A stretch of DNA of 64,000 bases, from positions 109,879-173,878 of the forward strand of contig NZ_RCZE01000009.1 in NCBI RefSeq assembly GCF_006438915.1, read 5' to 3'. Every line of letters begins with the position of its first letter. The first letter of the stretch is position 1. Of this stretch, positions 8,320 to 15,327 are shown piece after piece. The translations under genes and the position numbers were made by a program. Source of the stretch: Pseudomonas arsenicoxydans (GTDB lineage: Bacteria; Pseudomonadota; Gammaproteobacteria; Pseudomonadales; Pseudomonadaceae). The notes beneath the pieces were generated by a model, which ran no database searches, had not been told where the DNA came from, and saw nothing but the letters and a program-made list of their open reading frames with translations.

Positions 8320-9618
8320 ATGAAACAAGATTCTGTGAAACAAACCCACGTAAACAGCTACTACGCCGCCACCCGCAACTTCACCGGTGACTTCCCGGTG
8401 CTCGAACAAGCGGTGGACTGCGACGTCTGCATCATCGGCGCCGGCTACACCGGTTTGTCTTCGGCCCTGTTCCTCGCGGAAGCAGGCTACAGCGTGACCG
8501 TTCTCGAAGCCGCCAAGGTCGGGTTCGGCGCCAGCGGTCGCAACGGCGGTCAACTGGTCAACTCCTACAGCCGCGACGTCGATGTCATCGAAGAACGCTA
8601 CGGCGACAAAACCGCTGAAGTCCTCGGCAGCATGATCTTCGAAGGCGCCGACATCATTCGTCAGCGCATACAGCACTACGACATCCAGTGCGACTACAAG
8701 CCCGGTGGCATCTTCGCCGCGATGAACAAGAAGCAACTCAAAGGCCTGGCCGAGCAGAAGAAGAGCTGGGAGCGCTACGGCAACAAGAACCTGAAAATGC
8801 TCGACACGGCTGACATCAAGCGTGAAGTCGGTTCCGATGCCTACGTCGGCGGCCTGCTCGACCTGCAGGGTGGCCACATCCATCCGCTGAACCTGGCCCT
8901 CGGCGAAGCCTCGGCCATCATCGGCCTCGGTGGCAAAATCTACGAACAATCGGCGGCGGTGGAAATCACCTACGGCGAACCGATCACCGTGCGCACCGCC
9001 AAAGGCATGGTCCGCGCCAAGTACCTGCTGATCGCCGGTAACGCCTACCTGCCGCAGGGCCTCGACAATCGCGTGACCAGCAAAAGCATGCCGTGCGGCT
9101 CGCAGATCGTCGTCACCGAACCGTTGTCGGAAAAGGTTGCGCGCAGCCTGATCAAAAACAACTACTGCGTCGAAGACTGCAACTACCTGCTCGACTACTA
9201 CCGCCTGACCGCCGACAACCGCCTGCTGTACGGCGGCGGCGTGGTCTATGGCGCCCGTGAACCGGACGACATCGAACAACTGATCAAGCCGAAAATCCTC
9301 AAGACCTTCCCGCAATTGAAGGACGTGAAGATTGACTACCGCTGGACCGGCAACTTCCTGCTGACCATGTCGCGCATGCCGCAATTCGGCCGCATCGAAA
9401 AAAACGCCTACTACATGCAAGGCTACAGCGGCCACGGCGTCACCTGCTCGCACCTGGCCGGCAAACTCATCTCGGAAATGATCCGCGGCGACGCTGAACG
9501 CTTCGATGCTTTCGCTTCGCTCCCGCACATGCCGATGCTCGGTGGCCGCACCTTCTCGGCACCGTTGACCGCCCTCGGCGCCGTGTACTACTCGCTGCGC
9601 GACCGTTTCGGCATCTAA
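8320..9618 (+). CDS. puuB: Gamma-glutamylputrescine oxidase (FAD, PuuB type)
   Basis: FAD-dependent amine oxidase of the DAO family, 432 aa. It deaminates gamma-glutamylputrescine to the aldehyde with release of ammonia and peroxide. The FAD-binding dinucleotide fold starts at about residue 34 with CIIGAGYTGLSSAL and VLEAAKVGFGASGRNGGQL; the C-terminal flavin contact is YMQGYSGHGVTCSHLAG. GGAG lies 8 bases before the ATG. It follows the dehydrogenase by 57 bases, so the two are probably co-transcribed. Family size and motifs match PuuB well; several paralogues with different polyamine preference are usual in Pseudomonas, so the exact substrate is inferred. Confidence 0.9.
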   Translation: MKQDSVKQTHVNSYYAATRNFTGDFPVLEQAVDCDVCIIGAGYTGLSSALFLAEAGYSVTVLEAAKVGFGASGRNGGQLVNSYSRDVDVIEERYGDKTAEVLGSMIFEGADIIRQRIQHYDIQCDYKPGGIFAAMNKKQLKGLAEQKKSWERYGNKNLKMLDTADIKREVGSDAYVGGLLDLQGGHIHPLNLALGEASAIIGLGGKIYEQSAAVEITYGEPITVRTAKGMVRAKYLLIAGNAYLPQGLDNRVTSKSMPCGSQIVVTEPLSEKVARSLIKNNYCVEDCNYLLDYYRLTADNRLLYGGGVVYGAREPDDIEQLIKPKILKTFPQLKDVKIDYRWTGNFLLTMSRMPQFGRIEKNAYYMQGYSGHGVTCSHLAGKLISEMIRGDAERFDAFASLPHMPMLGGRTFSAPLTALGAVYYSLRDRFGI

Positions 9619-9630
9619 TCGCCACAATCC

Positions 9631-9724
9631 CTGTAGGAGCCGAGCTTGCTCGCGATGACGGCGGCACAGTCAACATTGATGTTGCCTGACACACCGCCAT
9701 CGCGAGCAAGCTCGGCTCCCACAG
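9631..9724. repeat. REPIN downstream of puuB
   Basis: Inverted copies of CTGTAGGAGCCGAGCTTGCT and CGCGATGACGG type, closing with CGAGCAAGCTCGGCTCCCAC. The core differs from the neighbouring TGTGGGAGCGGGC family, so this is a sub-family. Confidence 0.85.
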
Positions 9725-9758
9725 GAGATCACCTGTGCCCCTAACACCCCAAATCAAA

Positions 9759-9790
9759 TGTGGGAGCGGGCTTGCTCGCGAAGAGGCCAT
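9759..9790. repeat. Single REP copy upstream of puuR
   Basis: One unpaired copy TGTGGGAGCGGGCTTGCTCG followed by CGAAGAGGCC. The remaining sequence to 10024 contains no gene that I can support; it should hold the puuR promoter. Confidence 0.75.
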
Positions 9791-10024
9791 ATCAGCCACT
9801 ATCAATCCCACCTGACACCCCCAAAACCCACACAGCAGAACAGCCCGACATGACCACCCTCAGCTTTTTCACTAACCAGTTATCGAACCTGCTGAGCAAC
9901 ACCCCCAAACGTGATTTAATACCCGCCTTTCAAATTTCCGGGACAGGGAAGCGGTACTCTCGCGGCCAAAAGTCGCCCGCCATCCACCCCCATAACCCTT
10001 AAGTATTCTTCGCATAAGGCTGTC

Positions 10025-10573
10025 ATGGACACGGGCTCACGACTCAAATTAGTACGCGAAAGCTACAAAATGTCCCAGCGCGAGCTGGCCCGGCGTAGCG
10101 GCGTCACCAATGCCACCATCTCCCTGATCGAACAAAATCGTGTCAGTCCCTCCGTCAGCTCCCTGAAAAAACTGCTCGAAGGCATTCCCATGTCTTTGGC
10201 GGACTTCTTCACCTTTGATCAGCCACCGCGTGAGCATCAATACGTGTTCCGGGCCAATGAACAGCCGGATCTTGGCCGTCATGGGCTGCGGTTGTTGCTG
10301 ATCGGGGCTTCGGTGCCGAGTCGGCAGATGCGCCTGTTGCGCGAGCAGTACGCGCCTGGGGCGAGTTCTGGCGAGGAGCCCATCGTTCACTCGGAAGGCG
10401 AGGAGTGTGGACTCGTCACGCGTGGCACAGTTGAATTGACAGTGGATGGGCAGATCAGCGTGCTCAATGCGGGCGATGGCTACTACTTTCCGACGACTTT
10501 GCCGCACAAGTTTCGCAATATCGGCCAGGATGAAGCGGAAATCATCAGCGCCAACACCCCGGCCAACTTCTAA
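10025..10573 (+). CDS. puuR: XRE-cupin transcriptional regulator, PuuR type
   Basis: DNA-binding regulator, 182 aa, the usual length for PuuR. An N-terminal helix-turn-helix of the XRE family (residues about 6-60, MSQRELARRSGVTNATISLIEQ) is joined to a C-terminal cupin domain (about 110-180, with HSEGEECGLVTRGTVELTVDG and the GDGYYFPTTLPHKF end). PuuR represses putrescine genes in Escherichia coli and putrescine relieves repression; the same role here is inferred from its place at the end of the polyamine run. The ATG follows an AAGG site. Confidence 0.88.
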   Translation: MDTGSRLKLVRESYKMSQRELARRSGVTNATISLIEQNRVSPSVSSLKKLLEGIPMSLADFFTFDQPPREHQYVFRANEQPDLGRHGLRLLLIGASVPSRQMRLLREQYAPGASSGEEPIVHSEGEECGLVTRGTVELTVDGQISVLNAGDGYYFPTTLPHKFRNIGQDEAEIISANTPANF

Positions 10574-10591
10574 CTTCAATACGGACGCAAC

Positions 10592-10620
10592 CCTGTAGCA
10601 GCTGCCGAAGGCTGCGTCCG
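10592..10620. repeat. REP-like palindrome (third family)
   Basis: TGTAGCAGCTGCCGAAGGCT plus GCGTCC, an imperfect palindrome. A related copy in opposite orientation lies near 12698-12718 (GACGCAAGCTTCGCCAGCTG). Confidence 0.6.
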
Positions 10621-10688
10621 CATCCAACACCCAAGCTGAATGGAAGCAGCTGTTTCAGCGTTTAATAGAAGAAAATGGACTTTACCTC

Positions 10689-11135
10689 ATGACCCCACCC
10701 CGCATCCGCCCCGTCGCACTTTGCATCTTCCATCACGATGGCAAGATCCTGCTCAGCGAAGCCCACGACCCCATCAAAAACCGCCCATTCTTCCGCCCAA
10801 TCGGTGGCGGTATCGAGTTCGGCGAAACCAGTGCCCAGGCCATTGAACGTGAAGTTCAGGAAGAACTTGGATTAGCTATCACCGATGTTCGCTTACTCGG
10901 TACGCTTGAAAACATCTTTACGTATGCCGGCACGCCCGGTCATGAAATCGTGCAGATCTACGATGCGAAATTCGTCGATGTCAGCGTCTATGCGCTCCCG
11001 CATTTGGATGGTCAAGAAACCGATGGCGCAACCTTTACTGCGAAGTGGCTTGCGTGGGAAGGCTTTACTGATGACGCGCCGTTGGTTCCTGATGGGCTTT
11101 ATGAATTGCTGAAAAAAGTAACGCTGTTGGACTAA
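10689..11135 (+). CDS. Nudix hydrolase
   Basis: Hydrolase of a nucleoside-diphosphate-linked substrate, 148 aa. The Nudix box is complete at about residues 38-60: GGGIEFGETSAQAIEREVQE followed by ELGL, with the REXXEE metal-binding core. The rest fits a compact single-domain Nudix fold. Substrate cannot be told from sequence. It stands alone, 115 bases after puuR, and is followed by an AT-rich stretch. Confidence 0.88.
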   Translation: MTPPRIRPVALCIFHHDGKILLSEAHDPIKNRPFFRPIGGGIEFGETSAQAIEREVQEELGLAITDVRLLGTLENIFTYAGTPGHEIVQIYDAKFVDVSVYALPHLDGQETDGATFTAKWLAWEGFTDDAPLVPDGLYELLKKVTLLD

Positions 11136-11381
11136 CACTTGCCACTCAAGAACTCTGGAAAAATCAGCGTCAGATTATTTCATAACAGATCTATAACCTT
11201 TACGGCCGCCTTTTTTGTTCTTCCTTGTTGTGTTTAATTTGTTTGTGATGGTTTTTTATTCATTTAAAATCTAAAAAACTGTCAGATCTGACAGGTGAGA
11301 TAATTTTATTTTTAATTCAATATCCAATTGCAGAACGAGCCATGAAGTTATTGTTGGTCTCGATTTTTTAGGAGTATTGCG
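11136..11381. other. AT-rich intergenic stretch with CAGATCT motifs
   Basis: 246 bases with AT content far above the genes around it. It contains ACAGATCTAT at 11185-11194 and the perfect 16-bp palindrome CTGTCAGATCTGACAG at 11279-11294. The same ACAGATCTAT core recurs in the long inverted repeat at 11851-11887, on the other side of the next gene. Confidence 0.7.
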
Positions 11382-11768
11382 ATGAGTAATTCTGATGATA
11401 TTTTTTTGAATCATGGTGTGTTTAAAGACATTATTTGGGACGACCAAAACACACGAGCTGTGGGACCGCCTATTTCGTTGTTGGATTTTGAGCAGTTTGC
11501 AGCGAGCCAAGTAGACACTTTACCTGCAGCGCCTCCTCCCGTTGCAGAGAGTGAACCGCTAGAGGAAATATATGTTTTTAAAGACCGTCTTGGCTGTGGG
11601 ACGAAAGTGCGTGTGGACTATAGAGGGGAATCAATTAGGGGGTCAGTAGTTGATTATTTTTTAACATCTATGGGTACTTTGGCGATTTTAGTGGATGCTT
11701 TTGTGTTGGTAGGGGTACAGCGCAATGGTTATATAGCAGGTAAGGGTGCAAGGTTTTATTTGATTTAA
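11382..11768 (+). CDS. Hypothetical protein in an AT-rich island
   Basis: 128 aa, not recognised. It has a good ribosome site (AGGAG 8 bases before the ATG). The first half is acidic with a proline-alanine linker (LPAAPPPVAESEPLEE, residues about 48-63); the second half, YVFKDRLGCGTKVRVDYRGE onward, alternates hydrophobic residues like a small beta barrel and ends GKGARFYLI. The coding sequence is much richer in A and T than its neighbours and uses rare codons for Pseudomonas, which suggests recent transfer. It lies between copies of a CAGATCT palindrome. Confidence 0.7.
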   Translation: MSNSDDIFLNHGVFKDIIWDDQNTRAVGPPISLLDFEQFAASQVDTLPAAPPPVAESEPLEEIYVFKDRLGCGTKVRVDYRGESIRGSVVDYFLTSMGTLAILVDAFVLVGVQRNGYIAGKGARFYLI

Positions 11769-11850
11769 CTATGGTTTTTCTTGTGAGGAATAAAGAAAAA
11801 AGGTAACCGGAAAAAGGTGACAACCGAAAAAAGGAAGGAAAAAAGGTCAG

Positions 11851-11887
11851 AGGTGACAGATCTATTTTACAAATAGATCTGTCACCT
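11851..11887. repeat. Perfect 17-bp inverted repeat with 3-base loop
   Basis: Arms AGGTGACAGATCTATTT (11851-11867) and AAATAGATCTGTCACCT (11871-11887) flank the loop TAC, with AAAAGG-rich sequence before and TTTTCTTTT after. It could be an intrinsic terminator for the gene ending at 11768, but the length and the shared CAGATCT core suggest the end of a mobile cassette. From memory, unverified, similar ggtgacag-atctatttt sequences flank REP-associated tyrosine transposase genes. Confidence 0.8.
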
Positions 11888-11988
11888 TTTCTTTTGCAGC
11901 CTGCCCGTTGGAAAGGAATCGAGCATTGCGGAATGTGTTCAGACGATAAAGAACCGCAACAGGTTGGGTTGCTGCGGTTCAGATCGGG

Positions 11989-12282
11989 TCAGTTCACTTT
12001 AGGTACATCAAACCCACGCTGCTCAATCACCCGAAACACATCGCTCACATCCTGGATTAAAATCCGGGCGATGTTTGTGACGGTGTTGATGTCGTTTTCG
12101 GCGTAGTCGGGGAGGCTGGTGCAGGCCATCAGGTTTAGGTATTTGAGGACGGCGCTGAGGCGTTCGCTGACGCAGTTGTGTAGTTCACGCAGTGGGGCGT
12201 CGCTGTCGATGAGCAGGACGGGGTAGTCGGTGGCGAGTTGGGACATTGGGGTGAAACGGCGGGGCGGGTTGTTCGTTTTCAT
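11989..12282 (-). CDS. Small unknown protein, DUF6124/DUF3077-like
   Basis: 97 aa, no assigned function. An N-terminal polar segment (MKTNNPPRRFTPMSQ) precedes two amphipathic helices (LRELHNCVSERLSAVLKYLN and about residues 63-88). Length, layout and the PNPP-like start resemble small Pseudomonas proteins of the DUF6124/DUF3077 type, but similarity is weak. The strongest evidence that it is a real regulated gene is upstream: a 230-base structured element of the same architecture as the one in front of the DUF6124 gene at 36840. The ribosome site is poor (AAGAA). Confidence 0.65.
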   Translation of the reverse strand: MKTNNPPRRFTPMSQLATDYPVLLIDSDAPLRELHNCVSERLSAVLKYLNLMACTSLPDYAENDINTVTNIARILIQDVSDVFRVIEQRGFDVPKVN

Positions 12283-12310
12283 TAGATAAGATTCTTTTTG
12301 AGGGAATGAA

Positions 12311-12540
12311 CTGCCACCTTTTTGCTGCGATACAAAATGGGTGGCAACTGTGCGCGGGTTCGCAGACCAGGAAGAATCAAACCCGGCAGACTCGAAAGTC
12401 TCCCACGCACAGCCGCCATAAACTGCGACGCAGGCGAAGCTCGCCTGGGTGTCTTATGACGGTGCCGGCTGATTCTATTCTGTAGGGCTGCGAAACCCAA
12501 TCGCTAACTGCGGTCAGCGACGGGTCGAATATAGGCGTCG
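12311..12540 (-). promoter_or_regulatory. Structured leader element, copy A (pseudoknot RNA candidate)
   Basis: Read on the minus strand. Helix P1: TCGCT/AGCGA (12516-12520 with 12501-12505). Helix a: GGGTTTCGCAG (12498-12488) with CTGCGAACCC (12365-12356). Helix b: AGAATCA (12476-12470) with TGATTCT (12379-12373). Helix c: GGCGGCTGTGCGTG (12417-12404) with the segment at 12356-12343, crossing a and b. Hairpin d: AGACT-TTCG-AGTCT (12401-12388). A 3' hairpin TGCCACC/GGTGGCA (12346-12340 with 12318-12312) shares bases with helix c. An extra hairpin CAGGCGA/TCGCCTG is at 12431-12447. The element ends about 30 bases before the start codon. Confidence 0.72.
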
Positions 12541-12697
12541 ATTTTGGCGGCTGCAAACGGGGTTGTAGGACGTAAAGGCGGGTTATGGGTGGAGGGTGGA
12601 GACTGCGTTTGGTTGAGTGGCCGTCGTGATCTCGGAGGTTGTTTAATGTCAGGTGTACCGTGCGTGCCGGGATCGCGGCTGCTGCGCAGTAGGACGC

Positions 12698-12795
12698 AAG
12701 CTTCGCCAGCTGCTACGGGATGTAAGCGTGTTTAAAAATGCGGTGAGTATTGGGGCCGCTTCGCTGCCCAGCGGGAGCAAGCTCCCTCGCCACAG
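12698..12795. repeat. REP copies between the structured leader and a terminator
   Basis: A GACGCAAGCTTCGCCAGCTG copy at about 12698-12718 (family of 10592-10620, inverted) and a single GCGGGAGCAAGCTCCCTCGC copy with GGGGCCGCTTCGCTGCCCA at 12752-12795. The stretch from 12541 to 12836 holds no gene that I can support. Confidence 0.7.
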
Positions 12796-12836
12796 AGGGC
12801 GGTTTCCTACACGATTTTCGGATGGGCAGAAACGAC

Positions 12837-12860
12837 AAAGCCCCGAATCATTGGGGCTTT
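12837..12860. terminator. Intrinsic terminator
   Basis: AAAGCCCC-gaatcatt-GGGGCTTT: a 8-bp stem with flanking A and T, usable on both strands. It lies 12 bases after the stop of the minus-strand gene at 12873. Confidence 0.8.
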
Positions 12861-12872
12861 GATCGTTCGACG

Positions 12873-13091
12873 TCATTGCCTGGCTTGGGGCGAATGCGGG
12901 TTATGTTCGGTGTGTTTCGGGCCGGTCAGTGCCCATGCCACGACGCCGATCAGCGGCACGAAGACGATCACTACGATCCACAAGAGTTTGTTACTTGATT
13001 TACCTTGGGCTTTGCGGACTCGGTTGATGGCCCAAAGCTCGATCAGCAGAAGCACTGCCACGAGTACGATCCAGATTGTTTCGGTTTGCAT
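12873..13091 (-). CDS. Small membrane protein, phospholipase D N-terminal (PLDc_N) type
   Basis: 72 aa with two transmembrane helices (about residues 6-21, IWIVLVAVLLLIELWA, and 37-55, LLWIVVIVFVPLIGVVAWAL), separated by the short basic loop NRVRKAQGKSS. The VPLIG and W-x-LTGP pattern is typical of the PLDc_N domain, found alone in many small bacterial membrane proteins. Its role is unknown. AGGAGG lies just upstream of the ATG, and a terminator follows the stop. Confidence 0.82.
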   Translation of the reverse strand: MQTETIWIVLVAVLLLIELWAINRVRKAQGKSSNKLLWIVVIVFVPLIGVVAWALTGPKHTEHNPHSPQARQ

Positions 13092-13428
13092 TCGTCACCC
13101 TCCTGATAGTCATTCAGTTAGGTGAGCTGGGGTGGGCGGGGTTCATTAAATTTTGGGGTTTTGTGGTGAGTGCTCGCGCAGGTGTGACAGTCAGTATTGA
13201 TGTTGACTGTCAGGGCCTCTTCGCGAGCAGGCTCGCGAAGAGGCAAGTCGCGCGGCTGTGGCAGCGTCAAAGCGGCGGGTTTCTGGGGGAGGATAGGGGA
13301 CTGGCCGAGGTGATGGATCAGGAGTGAACGGGGATTCGACGAACAGACTCGTCGACATCCCCGCTTTTAAATCACGCGGGTCTCATCCCTATCCACGTGG
13401 ATAGGCCAGCGTGCCTATGTGGGCCGCC
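13092..13428. other. Gene-free interval with two hairpins
   Basis: 337 bases without a supported gene. It holds the perfect hairpin at 13215-13244 (GCCTCTTCGCGAGC, 2-base loop, and its complement), a REP-like element. A second hairpin at 13329-13364 (GGGGAT...CGACGA paired with TCGTCG...ATCCCC) is followed by CTTTTAAA on the plus strand and may be a terminator. Confidence 0.65.
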
Positions 13429-14724
13429 TTACAACAACGAAATCGGGTAGCTGATGAACAGCCGGTTTTCGTCGAATTCGTTGGTGCTGAAGTTTTTCCG
13501 GATACTGGAATTTCGCCATTTGACGCTCAGGTTTTTCAAGGCGCCAGATTGAACCACATAGGCCAGCTCCGACTCGCGACCCCATTCCTTGCCATCGGTG
13601 ATAGCACCTGTGTGCACATTATCGCCACTGATGTAGCGGTTCATCATGGTCAGCCCCGGCACACCCACTGCGACAAAGTTAAAGTCATGGCGAACCTGCC
13701 AGGAATGTTCCTGCGCATTGTCGTAGCTGGAGTTGTAGCTGTCGTTCGCCAATGTGCCGCCACTGGAACCGTTGACCCGCATCCAGGCGCTCTCTCCGGT
13801 GAGTTTTTGCAGACCCACATAGAACGTGTTTCCCCCCAGTTTGGCGGAGAACAGGCCGAAGGCGGTCTTGTTGTCCAGATCGCCGGCCAGGCTGGCGCCG
13901 TTTTCCTTACCCGAGAAAAAGCCCATATTGGCGCCCAGCGTCCAGTCACCCACGGGTTGACTGTGATTGAGGCTGAAATATTGCTGCTGATAGATGTCTT
14001 TTAGTTCGTCGTACCAGAGCCCAACCGTGGTGCGCTTCTCGTTGAAGGTGTATTCACCGCCGCCGAAGTTGAATCGGTCGGAGGTGAACGCAGGTTTCCC
14101 GTTCAGGGACATGTCTTCCATGCTGGCGTCGTTACGCGGGCTGTTCTGCTGGAACTGGCCGCCATACAACGTCAACCCGCCGACCTCCTGGGAGGTGACC
14201 TGAGCACCCCGAAAGGTCTGCGGTAACGAGCGGCCGTCATCCGAACGCAGAATCGGCAGGGTACTCACCCATTCGCCGACTTTGACGACTGTTTTCGAAA
14301 CCTTGGCCTTGGCGGCAACGCCAAGGCGCCCAAAGTTGTCAGCAGGACGTCCATCGCTGTCGATTGGCAACAGTTGCGTGCCGCCAGTGCCTTTGCCCCC
14401 GTCGAGTTTTTGCGAATAAAGGCCCAGTACATCAACACCGAAACCTACCGTTCCCTGGGTGTAGCCGGAGCGGGCATCGAGGATAAAGTTTTGCGTCCAT
14501 TCCTCGGCTTTGTTTTGCGGTGCGGCAGCATTCGGGTAGGCGGGATTGACGAAGTTGCGATTGATATAGGCGTTGCGCAGATTAAGGGTGGCAGTAGCGC
14601 CTTCGATAAAACCGCTATTTTCATCGGCCTGAACGACCGTTGCCGAGACGGCACTGAGTGCCAGGGTCAGACCGATCAATGAGTAGTGTGCGGGCACGTT
14701 ACGGCGAAAATAAGTGTGGCGCAT
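13429..14724 (-). CDS. OprD-family outer-membrane porin
   Basis: Substrate-specific 18-stranded porin of the OprD/OccD-OccK family, 431 aa. A signal peptide (MRHTYFRRNVPAHYSLIGLT through VQA) precedes the typical start ENSGFIEGATATLNLRNAYINRNF, and the protein has the GVDVLGLYSQKLDGG segment and an aromatic C-terminal end (LFISYPISLL). The ATG at 14724 gives a proper signal peptide; the frame opens 13 codons earlier. Being in a run with an MFS transporter and AroQ suggests import of quinate, shikimate or a related ring acid; that substrate is inferred. Confidence 0.92.
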   Translation of the reverse strand: MRHTYFRRNVPAHYSLIGLTLALSAVSATVVQADENSGFIEGATATLNLRNAYINRNFVNPAYPNAAAPQNKAEEWTQNFILDARSGYTQGTVGFGVDVLGLYSQKLDGGKGTGGTQLLPIDSDGRPADNFGRLGVAAKAKVSKTVVKVGEWVSTLPILRSDDGRSLPQTFRGAQVTSQEVGGLTLYGGQFQQNSPRNDASMEDMSLNGKPAFTSDRFNFGGGEYTFNEKRTTVGLWYDELKDIYQQQYFSLNHSQPVGDWTLGANMGFFSGKENGASLAGDLDNKTAFGLFSAKLGGNTFYVGLQKLTGESAWMRVNGSSGGTLANDSYNSSYDNAQEHSWQVRHDFNFVAVGVPGLTMMNRYISGDNVHTGAITDGKEWGRESELAYVVQSGALKNLSVKWRNSSIRKNFSTNEFDENRLFISYPISLL

Positions 14725-14856
14725 GGTGATTGTCTCGCGATGAATTATTATTTTTTTCGGCACGTTTTTGCTGCCGGCGACTGAATTTCAGGTGCAGGCA
14801 GCCCTGGCAAAAATCTGCCAAGAGACCGCCGTGCAAGTGTCTGGAGAAGAGGTGTA

Positions 14857-15312
14857 TTAGTGGGTGGCAACCTGACGACGCAGCAGGTCATCAATGGCCC
14901 TGATGGCCAGCGGATAACCGTCGGCGCCCATGCCGCAAATCACCGCATTGACCACGCCGGACATGATCGAGTGGCGATGCAGTTCATCGCGGGCATGGAT
15001 GTTCGACAGGTGCAGTTCGATCAGCGGTGTGTCGACCAGCTTCAGGGCATCGAGTACCGGAATCGAGTGAAACGAAAAACCGGCCGGGTTGATGATCAGT
15101 GCCGCGCCTTGTTCAAACGCCTCCTGAATCCAGTCGACCATCACGCCTTCGTGGTTGGTCTGGCGAAAGTCGCAGACCAGGTCAAGCTCCTCGGCCAGCC
15201 TTTCACTGGTCTGGCGAATCTGATCGAGCGTGGTGTGGCCGTAAATGTGCGGCTCGCGACGACCCAGCAGGTTCAAATTAGGGCCGTTGAGGATGAAGAC
15301 GGTGCGGTTCAT
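14857..15312 (-). CDS. aroQ: Type II 3-dehydroquinate dehydratase
   Basis: Interconverts 3-dehydroquinate and 3-dehydroshikimate, 151 aa. The active-site residues follow the known numbering of the family: Tyr24 (HIYG), His82 (NPAGFSFHS), Glu99 and His101 (IELHLS), Arg108 (NIHARDE), with the NGPNLNLLG signature at 9-17. It lies 15 bases after the MFS transporter and is divergently linked to a LysR regulator, so it probably serves quinate breakdown rather than aromatic amino acid synthesis. The FSFHS loop differs from the usual YTHTS, fitting a catabolic paralogue. Confidence 0.93.
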   Translation of the reverse strand: MNRTVFILNGPNLNLLGRREPHIYGHTTLDQIRQTSERLAEELDLVCDFRQTNHEGVMVDWIQEAFEQGAALIINPAGFSFHSIPVLDALKLVDTPLIELHLSNIHARDELHRHSIMSGVVNAVICGMGADGYPLAIRAIDDLLRRQVATH

Positions 15313-15327
15313 GGTCGTCCTGCTGCG

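Noticed and set aside
8266..9627. 453-codon frame opposite puuB
   Set aside because: Shadow of a clear FAD oxidase; no motif.
12544..12735. Short plus-strand frame in the interval after the structured leader
   Set aside because: No ribosome site, Gly/Arg-rich and ending within REP sequence.
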